Source: an uncultured Ardenticatenia bacterium (GTDB taxonomy: Bacteria > Chloroflexota > Anaerolineae > 4572-78 > NAK82). From it: a stretch of DNA of 40,646 nt. Where the stretch lies: assembly GCA_937127125.1 (NCBI GenBank), contig CAKZLO010000018.1, forward strand, positions 1-40,646, written 5' to 3'. The translations under genes were made by a program, and so were the position numbers. This document shows positions 34,484-40,646 of the stretch, piece by piece; within the stretch, counting starts at the first letter, position 1; every line of letters begins with the position of its first letter. The notes beneath the pieces are model-generated. The model saw only the letters and a list, made by a program, of their open reading frames with translations, ran no database searches and was not told where the DNA came from.

Positions 34484-34499
34484 TGTTTCACGTGAAACA
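34484..34499. promoter_or_regulatory. parS centromere site (ParB binding)
   Basis: TGTTTCACGTGAAACA is a perfect 16-bp palindrome and an exact match to the bacterial chromosomal parS consensus (TGTTnCACGTGAAACA). It abuts the ATG of the methyltransferase gene, in the divergent gap before infC. ParB loads on such sites to organise and segregate the origin region. No parA or parB gene is in this window. Confidence 0.92.
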
Positions 34500-34618
34500 C
34501 TGGACAGCTCGCGTTCGCGGAGTCAGCGCGACCTGCCCGACACATCCGCCGCGTGTTATCGGATGGATCCACCCATTCGGAAGCAACCATTTTTTGCAAA
34601 AAAATCCTATGGTCAGTT

Positions 34619-34647
34619 TTGACGAAATGATATAAGCATGGTATAGT
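34619..34647 (+). promoter_or_regulatory. Promoter of the infC-rpmI-rplT operon
   Basis: TTGACG (34619-34624), 17 bases, TATAGT (34642-34647) with a TGG extended -10. An AT-rich tract with TTTTTTGCAAAAAAA (34590-34604) lies just upstream and could act as an UP element. The leader to infC is about 130 bases and holds a CTTGGC/GCCAAG stem (34719-34724 / 34745-34750). Leader structure fits the known autocontrol of this operon but is not proven. Confidence 0.75.
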
Positions 34648-34781
34648 ATGATTTTGTATATCACAAACGCACCGGAGTAGAATAAATCCCTTAGGGCGAC
34701 TGACCGGACGCGAGCCGTCTTGGCGTGTGTCTGGACTTCGCAATGCCAAGGCCAACTTAGCTATGACAAGGAGGAACTGCA

Positions 34782-35297
34782 ATCGGCAGTAAGGATCAAC
34801 ATCGTGTCAATGAGGAGATTCTGGCGCCCCAAGTTCGTCTGATCGATGAAAAAGGTGCCCAGATTGGCATCGTGCCGATTGAGGAAGCGCTGCGCATCGC
34901 CCGAGAACGACAGATCGACTTGGTGGAAGTTGCCCCACAAGCAGAACCACCCGTATGTCGCCTGTTGAACTATGGCAAATTCCTCTACGAACGGGCGAAA
35001 AAGGAACGCGAGGCGCGCAAGGCGCAGAAACAGATCGAGGTCAAGGAGATCCGACTGCGCCCCAGAACCGGGGAACACGACATCGAGTACAAACTGCGTG
35101 GCGCGCGTCGCTTCCTGGCAAAGGGTTTCAAAGTGAAAGTCAGAGTGCGTTTTCGCGGTCGCGAGGTGACCCATCCCGAGCTGGCCAAGGAGATGCTGGA
35201 CCTGGTGGCCGCAAGACTGGGGGACGTAGCCGTGGTGGAGCAAGAGGGACATCTGGAAGGTTCCACGATGCTGATGGTGTTGGCTCCGGCGCGCTGA
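34782..35297 (+). CDS. infC: Translation initiation factor IF-3, ATC start codon
   Basis: IF-3 binds the 30S subunit and checks start codon and initiator tRNA. The protein is 171 residues if it starts at ATC 34782, which is 7 bases after AAGGAGG (34768-34774). From there the frame reads GSKDQHRVNEEILAPQVRLI, matching the conserved IF-3 N-terminus (RVNEEI). The first conventional start, GTG 34872, would remove that conserved part. IF-3 genes classically use rare starts (ATT, ATC, ATA) so that IF-3 represses its own translation. The C-domain shows VEVAPQAEPPVCRLLNYGKF, EVKEIRLRP and RFRGREVTHPELAKEML. First gene of the infC-rpmI-rplT operon. Confidence 0.93.
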   Translation: MGSKDQHRVNEEILAPQVRLIDEKGAQIGIVPIEEALRIARERQIDLVEVAPQAEPPVCRLLNYGKFLYERAKKEREARKAQKQIEVKEIRLRPRTGEHDIEYKLRGARRFLAKGFKVKVRVRFRGREVTHPELAKEMLDLVAARLGDVAVVEQEGHLEGSTMLMVLAPAR

Positions 35298-35327
35298 GTG
35301 CCCTCTAATAAGGACGGTGAGGACGAG

Positions 35328-35528
35328 ATGCCTAAACTGAAGACACACAAAGCCACTTCCAAGCGTTTTCGCTACACAGCGAGTGGCAAGCTGCTGCGCA
35401 CCAAGGTGGGCAAAAGCCACCTGAGGCGGAAGAAGCCGCGCCGCGTGCGCGCCATGTTCGACTCGATGCTCGAAGTGCAGAACCCGGGCACCAAGCGGCG
35501 CGTCAAGCGGCTGGCACCCTATTTGTGA
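35328..35528 (+). CDS. rpmI: 50S ribosomal protein L35
   Basis: A 66-residue basic ribosomal protein beginning MPKLKTHKATSKRFRYTASG, the L35 signature, and ending RRVKRLAPYL. ATG 35328 is chosen over an upstream in-frame GTG at 35298, because L35 always starts MPK(L/M)KTH. It lies between infC and rplT, the universal bacterial order, 30 bases after the infC stop. Confidence 0.97.
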   Translation: MPKLKTHKATSKRFRYTASGKLLRTKVGKSHLRRKKPRRVRAMFDSMLEVQNPGTKRRVKRLAPYL

Positions 35529-35574
35529 GGTGCCCGCGACCGGCGCAGGGCTACCCCGCTGGAACAGCAAAACG

Positions 35575-35600
35575 CATGGGCGACCGATCCGTCGCCCATG
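35575..35600 (+). terminator. Perfect hairpin between rpmI and rplT
   Basis: CATGGGCGAC (35575-35584) and GTCGCCCATG (35591-35600) form a perfect 10-bp stem with a 6-base loop, followed by ATTGTCATTTT. The T-tract is weak, so this may be a partial terminator, an RNA processing site or a protein L20 binding site. It lies in a 120-base gap that is otherwise empty. Confidence 0.55.
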
Positions 35601-35648
35601 ATTGTCATTTTGGGACGATATTCTGTGCTGATGGAAAGGTGATGGAGC

Positions 35649-36008
35649 GTGACACGCGTAAAAGGGGGTCCACGGACTCGTAGACGACATAAGGATATCC
35701 TGAAGCAGACCGAGGGGCAGCGCGGTACCAAGCATCGCCTCTTCCGGCGTGCCAACGAAGCGCTGATGAAATCTCTCTGGTATGCCTATTGCGACCGCCG
35801 CAACCGCAAGCGCGACTTTCGACGCCTGTGGATTGTGCGCATCAACGCGGCTGCGCGGCAGCACGGGCTGAACTACAGCCAGCTGATGAACGGGCTCCGG
35901 CGCGCCGGCGTGGCGCTGGACCGCAAGACGCTCGCCGACCTGGCGGTGCGTGATGCGCAGGCCTTCTCCAGCTTGGCGGCCACCGCGCGCGCGGCGATCG
36001 CTGCCTGA
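35649..36008 (+). CDS. rplT: 50S ribosomal protein L20
   Basis: A 119-residue basic protein needed early in 50S assembly. It starts at GTG 35649 with [20 protein letters not shown] and continues with [25 protein letters not shown], both typical of L20. AAGGTGATGGAG lies just upstream. L20 often represses its own operon by binding mRNA structures; the hairpin at 35575 is a candidate but unproven. Confidence 0.97.
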   Translation: MTRVKGGPRTRRRHKDILKQTEGQRGTKHRLFRRANEALMKSLWYAYCDRRNRKRDFRRLWIVRINAAARQHGLNYSQLMNGLRRAGVALDRKTLADLAVRDAQAFSSLAATARAAIAA

Positions 36009-36352
36009 CGGTTGCAGCGCACGTCAGTGTCGAGGCAGCGGACACAGCAGGCCGTCTGGCGGCTCTGGACAACTGTGTGAGGTTCCGCAGACGGGCTGTA
36101 TGGACTCGTCTCGATCTCCCTTCGCGTGAGAGGTGGATGGGGGTAGGCCCCACAATCCGCCTGACGACGTGGCGTGATAGCGTCTGCATTGACTGACTGA
36201 ACGGCTGCTTCGCCGTTTGGTCCCCCCAGAGCGCCAAGTCCATAAAGGATTCGACACAATCGTCTGGCCCGGTTCCGATTTCCTCAGGATCCGGGCCATA
36301 ACGTCGGCAGTCATCGCCAGGGTGAGGGAACAGGGCATCGCTGCGGAGCCAG
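36009..36352. other. Intergenic stretch with a strong hairpin, no gene recognised
   Basis: Between rplT and chrA I see no credible gene on either strand. The clearest structure is an inverted repeat at 36266-36297: GGCCCGG-T-TCC pairs with GGA-T-CCGGGCC around a 10-base loop. A second small hairpin, AACGGC/GCCGTT, lies near 36199-36216. Neither has a T-run. The minus strand is open in part of the stretch, but the peptide matches no family I know. Confidence 0.4.
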
Positions 36353-37510
36353 ATGGCATATTCGGCACGAAAGCTGGGAGAGGTGGCTGACCTGTTCGTA
36401 AAGCTGGGCAGCATCAGCTTTGGCGGGCCGGCGGCGCACATTGCGCTGATGGAACAAGAAACCGTAGTCCGGCGGCAGTGGCTGAGCCGAGAGCATTTCC
36501 TGGACCTGCTGGCGACGACGAACCTGGTGCCCGGCCCCAATGCGGTCGAGATGGCTGGCCATATCGGCTTTGTCCGGGCCGGTTGGCCTGGGTTGATTGT
36601 GGGCGGTGTGGCGTTCATCCTGCCAGCCTTCGTCATCAGTCTGGTTCTGGCCTGGGTCTACAGCCGTCTGGGTGCACTGCCCCAGGTGACAGCGCTCTTC
36701 TATGGGATCAACCCGGCAGTCATAGCCATCATCCTCGCTGCCACCTACCGCCTGGGCCGAACAGCGCTGGAGGACTGGCGCTTCCTGGTGCTGGGCATCC
36801 TCTGTCTGGCGGCAGCGCTGCTGGGTGCCGACGAGGTGTCCGTCCTGCTAGCGGCCGGGGCGGCCGGTGTAGCTCTAAGTGCTGTTGAGCGGCACGGGCC
36901 CTGGCAAATGACTGCTCTGCTGAGCTGCTGGGGACCACTGGTGGGTGTGCTTGCCGCGCCGGCTAGCTGGCTCGACGATCGCCTGGTGCGGCTGGGGCTC
37001 TTTTTCCTCAAGGTCGGTGCTCTTATCTTTGGCAGCGGCATGGTCCTCTTTGCCTTCATCCAGCGTGACGTGGTGGAGCGCTTCGGCTGGCTCACGCAGC
37101 AGCAGCTGCTGGATGCCATCGCCGTCGGGCAGATGACGCCAGGGCCTGTCCTCTCCTCAGCCACGTTCATCGGTTATCTCGTGGCGGGCGTGCCCGGTGC
37201 GACGGTGGCAACTGTGGCGGTCTTCCTGCCTGCCTTCCTGATCATCGCCCTGGTTGGGCCGTGGATCCCACGCCTGCGCCGCTCTCCCTGGGTGCAGTCC
37301 TTCCTGCGCGGGGTGAACGCTGCGGTGGTCGCCCTGATTCTGGCCGTGGCGGTGTCGTTGTTCCGTGCCGCAGTGGTGGATGTCTGGACGGCTGCCATCT
37401 TTCTGGCCGGGCTGGTGCTCCTGATTCGCTTGCGGCTCGACACCCTGTGGCTGGTGGTCGGCGGGGCCGCCTGTGGCGTGATTCACTACCTCGTCCTTGG
37501 TGCAGGGTGA
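36353..37510 (+). CDS. chrA: Chromate efflux transporter (two-domain CHR family)
   Basis: A 385-residue inner-membrane transporter with two homologous halves, as in the long-chain CHR family. The N-half has FGGPAAHIALMEQETV (near residue 23) and LVPGPNAVEMAGHIGF. The C-half repeats the pattern with FGSGMVLFAFIQRDVVERFG and GQMTPGPVLSSATFIGY. About ten membrane helices are expected. Family members export chromate, which confers resistance. The role here is inferred; some members respond to sulfate instead. GGAG lies 4 bases before ATG 36353. The HEPN remnant frame begins within its last codons. Confidence 0.9.
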   Translation: MAYSARKLGEVADLFVKLGSISFGGPAAHIALMEQETVVRRQWLSREHFLDLLATTNLVPGPNAVEMAGHIGFVRAGWPGLIVGGVAFILPAFVISLVLAWVYSRLGALPQVTALFYGINPAVIAIILAATYRLGRTALEDWRFLVLGILCLAAALLGADEVSVLLAAGAAGVALSAVERHGPWQMTALLSCWGPLVGVLAAPASWLDDRLVRLGLFFLKVGALIFGSGMVLFAFIQRDVVERFGWLTQQQLLDAIAVGQMTPGPVLSSATFIGYLVAGVPGATVATVAVFLPAFLIIALVGPWIPRLRRSPWVQSFLRGVNAAVVALILAVAVSLFRAAVVDVWTAAIFLAGLVLLIRLRLDTLWLVVGGAACGVIHYLVLGAG

Positions 37511-37775
37511 GGGGATAGCCGACCTGCTGGGCCTGCTCGATCCTAATCCGCTGGGAGAACTTGCGTTCGATGTTCATCTGTTGGACCGTTTTTACATCCC
37601 TACGCGTCATCCGAGCGCATTGCCCGGCCTGCTGCCCGAAGGGCTGCCGGACGCCACAGATGCCCGAGAGGCGCCGACCGTGGCCCACCGGGTCAGGGAG
37701 ATTGTGGCACAGCGCATCGAGGAATCGCCGGGAGGTGGAGGGCTGCTGATCTCGGTGGGCGCGTGGCCGATGTAG
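37497..37775 (+). pseudogene. HEPN-domain gene remnant
   Basis: An open frame of 92 residues that starts inside the end of chrA and has no ribosome binding site of its own. It contains LDRFYIPTRHPSALPGLLPE and EAPTVAHRVREIVAQRI. These are the C-terminal signature of HEPN-domain proteins (LDxYYIPTRYPxA), including the helix that follows. The N-terminal half of the domain is missing. The frame ends at TAG 37773-37775, which is part of a GTAGGGGC palindrome. It is most likely a decayed gene truncated at both ends. No MNT partner is next to it. Confidence 0.6.
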
Positions 37776-37800
37776 GGGCAGGCACCAGTCCTGCCCCTGC
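37772..37800. repeat. GTAGGGGC-type palindrome after the HEPN remnant
   Basis: GTAGGGGCAGG (37772-37782) and CCTGCCCCTGC (37790-37800) pair with one mismatch around a 7-base loop. It supplies the stop codon of the HEPN remnant. It has the same GTAGGGGC core as the repeats at 30, 8772, 9785, 40220 and 40591. Confidence 0.75.
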
Positions 37801-37886
37801 GGCTGTCATGGAATGCTGCAGTCGCAAATTTCCCCCTGCATCCGCAATTCTGAGTACGGGCGCACCACAGATGCCGCCCGATAGGT

Positions 37887-37914
37887 TTGCCATTGGGCCT
37901 GCGCGTAGTAAAAT
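37887..37914 (+). promoter_or_regulatory. Probable hsdM promoter
   Basis: TTGCCA (37887-37892), a 16-base spacer and TAAAAT (37909-37914) lie about 49 bases before the hsdM ATG. The rest of the gap after the palindrome (37801-37886) shows no gene. Confidence 0.5.
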
Positions 37915-37962
37915 CTCAAGTTGGTAATAACCCCCTCAAAGGCGACAGAGGGATATTCGAAG

Positions 37963-39513
37963 ATGGAACTCAAAACGCTCGAGACCTGGCTCTGGGATGC
38001 TGCCTGCGCCATCCGCGGGCCGGTGGATGCCCCCAAGTTCAAGGATTACATCCTGCCGCTGGTCTTTCTCAAGCGTCTGTCCGACGTGTTTGACGATGAA
38101 ATTGACGAGCTGCGCCAGCGTCTTGGTCCGGGGGCGCTCTTTTTGGCCGAGCGGGATCACAAGTCGGTGCGTTTCTTCATCCCTGAACCGGCGCGCTGGG
38201 AGACGATTCGTAAGCGCAGGAAAGATCTGGGGCAACACCTCACCGATGCGGTGCGTGCGGTGGCGCGTGAAAACCCCCGGTTGCAGGGCGTTATTGACAT
38301 GGTAGATTTCAACGCCACCGCGGCCGGCCAGCGCATCGTGCCGGACGACAACCTGGCGCAGCTGATCGAGGTGCTCTCGCGCCAGCGCCTGGGGCTGCTT
38401 GATGTCGAGCCGGACATCCTCGGCCGCGCGTACGAATACCTGCTGCGCAAGTTTGCCGAGGGCCAGGGCCAGAGCGCCGGCGAGTTTTACACCCCGCGCG
38501 AGGTGGCCATTCTCATGGCGCGGCTGCTCGAGCCTCAGCCCGGCATGGCGGTCTACGATCCCACATGTGGCTCCGGCGGCTTGATCATCAAATGCCATCT
38601 GCGCCTGCTGGAGACACACGGCACGATACAAAACGGCCGCCGCATCCTGCCCAACCAGTTCAAACAGCTGCGTCTGTTCGGTCAGGAGATCAACCCAGCC
38701 ACCTATGCCATGGCGTGCATGAATGCTGTCATCCACGACCTGGACGCTGCCATCCGCATCGGCGACACTATGCGCCAGCCCGCCTTCAGGGACGATGCCG
38801 GGCGCTTGCAGACATTTGACCTGGTGGTGGCCAATCCGATGTGGAACCAGAACTTTCCCACCGAAGTGTATGAAAACGACACCTATGAGCGGTTTGGCCT
38901 GGGCATCCCGCCCGCCTCGAGCGCGGATTGGGGCTGGCTGCAGCACATGAACGCATCGCTCAAGGAGGATGGGCGCATGGCAGTGGTGCTGGACACCGGC
39001 GCCGTCAGCCGTGGCAGTGGCAACCAGAGCTCCAACCGCGAGCGCGACATCCGCAAAGCCTTCGTCGAGCGCGACTTGATCGAGGCAGTCATCCTCTTGC
39101 CGGAAAACCTGTTCTACAACACCACCGCCCCCGGTATCATTCTGGTGATCAACAAGGCGAAGGTACACAAGGGTGAGATACTGCTGATCAACGCCTCGCA
39201 GCAATTTGCCAAAGGGCGCCCCAAGAACTACCTGGCCGACGAGCACATTGAACGCATCGCCGACGTCTACCACGGCTGGCGCGCGGAGGAAGGTTTGAGC
39301 GCCATCATCGCGGTGGAGGAAGCTGCTCGCAACGACTACAACCTGAGCCCTTCGCGCTACGTAGCGAGCAACAACAAGGAGGAAATCCTACCCCTGGAGG
39401 AGGCCATGGTGCTGCTGGCCGAGGCTGAGGAAGAACGCGCCGCGGCAGACCGCGAACTGGAGGCAGTGCTGGCGCAACTGGGATTGGGAAGCTGGAGACA
39501 TGGGCGAGAATAG
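37963..39513 (+). CDS. hsdM: Type I restriction-modification DNA methyltransferase subunit HsdM
   Basis: Makes N6-methyladenine at the sequence chosen by HsdS; with HsdR the complex also cuts foreign DNA. The helical N-domain (KTLETWLWDAACAIRGPVDA) is followed by SAGEFYTPREVAILMARLL, SAM motif I VYDPTCGSGGLII (near residue 201), FGQEINPATYAMACMNAVIH and the catalytic motif ANPMWNQNF (NPxW type, near residue 290). LPENLFYNTTAPGIILVINK is also typical. Length is 516 residues, normal. ATG 37963 is chosen; TTG 37921 is possible but adds no family sequence. It overlaps hsdS by 14 bases. Confidence 0.93.
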   Translation: MELKTLETWLWDAACAIRGPVDAPKFKDYILPLVFLKRLSDVFDDEIDELRQRLGPGALFLAERDHKSVRFFIPEPARWETIRKRRKDLGQHLTDAVRAVARENPRLQGVIDMVDFNATAAGQRIVPDDNLAQLIEVLSRQRLGLLDVEPDILGRAYEYLLRKFAEGQGQSAGEFYTPREVAILMARLLEPQPGMAVYDPTCGSGGLIIKCHLRLLETHGTIQNGRRILPNQFKQLRLFGQEINPATYAMACMNAVIHDLDAAIRIGDTMRQPAFRDDAGRLQTFDLVVANPMWNQNFPTEVYENDTYERFGLGIPPASSADWGWLQHMNASLKEDGRMAVVLDTGAVSRGSGNQSSNRERDIRKAFVERDLIEAVILLPENLFYNTTAPGIILVINKAKVHKGEILLINASQQFAKGRPKNYLADEHIERIADVYHGWRAEEGLSAIIAVEEAARNDYNLSPSRYVASNNKEEILPLEEAMVLLAEAEEERAAADRELEAVLAQLGLGSWRHGRE

Positions 39514-40297
39514 AACTCTGTACGGGCGACCTGCTGGATCGCCCCGGTCCGGCGCCGCGCTTCGCGTGAACGATGCCGCTCCCCTGCCCGAAGGTTTCAA
39601 GATGACCGCGCTCGGCCCCCTCCCCGCGCACTGGCAGGTGGTGCGGCTGGGGGAGATTTTCACGCCTGTATCCAAGAAGACACGCGAAACGTTGATTAGA
39701 GATGAGGTTGTCTACCGCCTGTTGACTGTAAGGCTTTACGCTAAAGGGATCACCTTGCGTTCGGAGGAAAAGGGTAATCGAATCAAGACCAAGAAGCTAT
39801 ACTATACAAAGCAAGGCGACTTCGTTTTCTCGAAAGTCGATGCTCGAAATGGAGCGTGGGGATTTGTTCCCAGAGAGTTAGACGGTGGTCTTGTCAGCGG
39901 CGATTTTCCAATATTGACACTCGACCACTTTAGAACGGAACAATCGTTTGTAGAATTGCAGTTAGCACAACCAATCATCTGGGAACCCTTGAGGAACATC
40001 GCCGTTGGAACGACAAACAGAAGGCGATTGCAAACATTACAGCTCCTGGATGTCATAGTCTCCCTCCCACCCATCGAGGAGCAGCGCGCCATTGCGCGCG
40101 TCCTGCAGGCGGTGGACCGCAAGCTCGAGGCCGAGGAACGACGCAAAGAGGCGCTGGCTGCGCTGTTCAAAAGCTTGCTGGCGCAGTTGATGACTGGGCG
40201 GATTCGCGTTGCGCCCGATGTAGGGGCAGCGCGCCGCGTCGCTCCCACAGACGCCAACAGTCTGGAGGGTATATTGGCAGCGGAGGAACAGCCGTGA
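39500..40297 (+). CDS. hsdS: Half-length type I specificity subunit HsdS
   Basis: Gives DNA sequence recognition to the HsdM complex. It is 265 residues, about 60% of the usual length, with one target recognition domain (HWQVVRLGEIFTPVSKKT ... RRRLQTLQLLDVIVSLPPIEEQ) and one coiled helix (AIARVLQAVDRKLEAEERR). Single-domain HsdS subunits can work as dimers. Two GTAGGGGC/GTACGGGC-type palindromes lie in frame. The first encodes LYGRPAGSPR at the N-terminus and the second VGAARRVAPTD after the family's natural end (LMTGRIRV). The recognition part (39650-40050) is richer in A and T than its neighbours, usual for exchanged specificity domains. No hsdR is in view. Confidence 0.88.
   Translation: MGENRTLYGRPAGSPRSGAALRVNDAAPLPEGFKMTALGPLPAHWQVVRLGEIFTPVSKKTRETLIRDEVVYRLLTVRLYAKGITLRSEEKGNRIKTKKLYYTKQGDFVFSKVDARNGAWGFVPRELDGGLVSGDFPILTLDHFRTEQSFVELQLAQPIIWEPLRNIAVGTTNRRRLQTLQLLDVIVSLPPIEEQRAIARVLQAVDRKLEAEERRKEALAALFKSLLAQLMTGRIRVAPDVGAARRVAPTDANSLEGILAAEEQP
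39520..39547. repeat. Degenerate palindrome inside the hsdS N-terminus
   Basis: In GTACGGGCGACC ... GGATCGCCCC, the arms GGGCGA (39524-39529) and TCGCCC (39539-39544) pair perfectly, with mismatches outside. It lies in frame and encodes LYGRPAGSPR, which is foreign to HsdS proteins. Confidence 0.55.
40220..40248. repeat. GTAGGGGC-type palindrome inside the hsdS C-terminus
   Basis: GTAGGGGC (40220-40227) and GCTCCCAC (40241-40248) pair with one mismatch and one GT pair around a GC-rich centre. Read in the hsdS frame it encodes VGAARRVAPT, in a tail beyond the normal end of the family. Confidence 0.65.
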
Positions 40298-40646
40298 GCC
40301 CCTACGACCCGCAATGCCATCATCGCCGTTCCATCCGCCTCCAGGGATACGATTACACCGCGTTGGGCGCATATTTCGTCACAATTTGTGCGCACGAGCG
40401 AGCCTGTCTGTTTGGGGATGTGGTGGAGGGGGAAATGCGATTGAACGCCGCCGGCCGGATGGCCGAACAGTGCTGGCGTGCCATCCCTGACCATTTCCCC
40501 CACGTGCGATTGGGCGAATTCGTGATCATGCCGAATCACGTTCATGGCATTTTGTGGATTGTAACGAACGCGGTGACGGATGCGGCGACAAATGTAGGGG
40601 CGAAAAATTTTTCGCCCCTACATTCGCCCCCACATTCACATTCGCC
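40294..40646 (+). CDS. REP-associated (Y1/IS200-like) transposase, partial at window end
   Basis: The first 117 codons of a RAYT-type transposase. It starts at GTG 40294, which overlaps the hsdS stop as GTGA, with GGAGG (40282-40286) 7 bases upstream. Family features are HHRRSIRLQGYDYTALGAYF at the start, a GxMxLNxxG turn, WRAIPDHFPHVRL, and the metal-binding His pair in FVIMPNHVHGILWI (near residue 84). The catalytic Tyr should lie further on, outside the window. After that motif the frame runs through a perfect 34-bp palindrome encoding NVGAKNFSPLH. RAYT enzymes act on short palindromic REP elements, of which this window has many. Confidence 0.88.
   Translation, partial: MSPYDPQCHHRRSIRLQGYDYTALGAYFVTICAHERACLFGDVVEGEMRLNAAGRMAEQCWRAIPDHFPHVRLGEFVIMPNHVHGILWIVTNAVTDAATNVGAKNFSPLHSPPHSHS
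40591..40624. repeat. Perfect 34-bp palindrome inside the transposase gene
   Basis: The arms AATGTAGGGGCGAAAAA (40591-40607) and TTTTTCGCCCCTACATT (40608-40624) are exact reverse complements with no loop. The core GTAGGGGCG is that of the interspersed repeats elsewhere in the window. A further ACATTCGCC-like stretch follows to the window end, so more copies may lie beyond. Confidence 0.9.

Noticed and set aside
34763-34872. ATG 34763 or GTG 34872 as the infC start
   Set aside because: ATG 34763 is out of frame, and GTG 34872 drops the conserved IF-3 N-terminus and has no ribosome binding site.
36009-36368. Minus-strand gene in the rplT-chrA gap
   Set aside because: Open frames exist but show no ribosome binding site, no family similarity I recognise, and overlap the start of chrA.

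Overview
The window (about 40.6 kb, GC-rich) looks like chromosomal DNA of a member of the Chloroflexota, probably an Anaerolineae/Caldilineae-type lineage. This is inferred from several things seen together: stacked large GT-C membrane proteins with extracellular tail domains, a DUF2079 protein, a secreted propeller ending in a YLPVVRR-type tail, many short GTAGGGGC-type palindromes, and a MNT/HEPN module. No rRNA is present, so the placement rests on gene content only.

Layout. 1-1860: two minus-strand membrane genes (a DUF1624/HGSNAT-like acyltransferase and a TerC-family protein). 2030-4425: a consensus promoter, a broken small secreted gene, a secreted beta-propeller and a DUF4870 membrane protein. 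4572-8606: recJ, a three-copy 108-bp repeat array, pyrG, then tRNA-Gln(CTG), whose promoter lies in the end of pyrG. 8741-9874: a MntA/HepT-type toxin-antitoxin pair between two 121-bp direct repeats. 9883-11184: hisS on the minus strand. 11368-13323: a promoter, a long leader and a second exported propeller-like protein. 13356-28965: a tightly packed seven-gene unit of GT-C/PMT-like membrane proteins, one DUF2079 protein and one Tat/lipoprotein nitroreductase. Start and stop codons overlap at four junctions in or at the head of the unit, so it is probably one operon. 29006-31153: a membrane protein joining a degenerate PP2C-like domain to an NHL-type propeller. 31358-34483: purine salvage genes guaA and xpt, and a methyltransferase with a zinc ribbon. 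A perfect 16-bp parS site touches the methyltransferase start. 34619-36008: the infC-rpmI-rplT translation operon, with infC starting at ATC. 36353-37510: chrA. 37497-37800: a HEPN gene remnant ended by a palindrome. 37963-40297: type I restriction-modification hsdM and a half-length hsdS. 40294-end: a REP-associated (Y1/IS200-like) transposase running off the window, with a perfect 34-bp palindrome inside its own reading frame.

Two systems stand out. First, the GT-C operon: six of its seven proteins end in one to three copies of the same extracellular beta-rich module, ten copies in all. This suggests a dedicated surface glycan or lipid-linked sugar transfer system. Second, a palindrome family with a GTAGGGGC core is spread through the window. 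Copies lie between genes, flank the toxin-antitoxin pair, end a HEPN remnant, and sit in frame inside hsdS and the transposase. The adjacent transposase is the natural candidate for moving them. The parS site suggests that the window lies near the replication origin.

Limits: all calls come from reading the sequence and family knowledge; no database search, fold prediction or expression data was available. Small non-coding RNAs and weak promoters may be missed.
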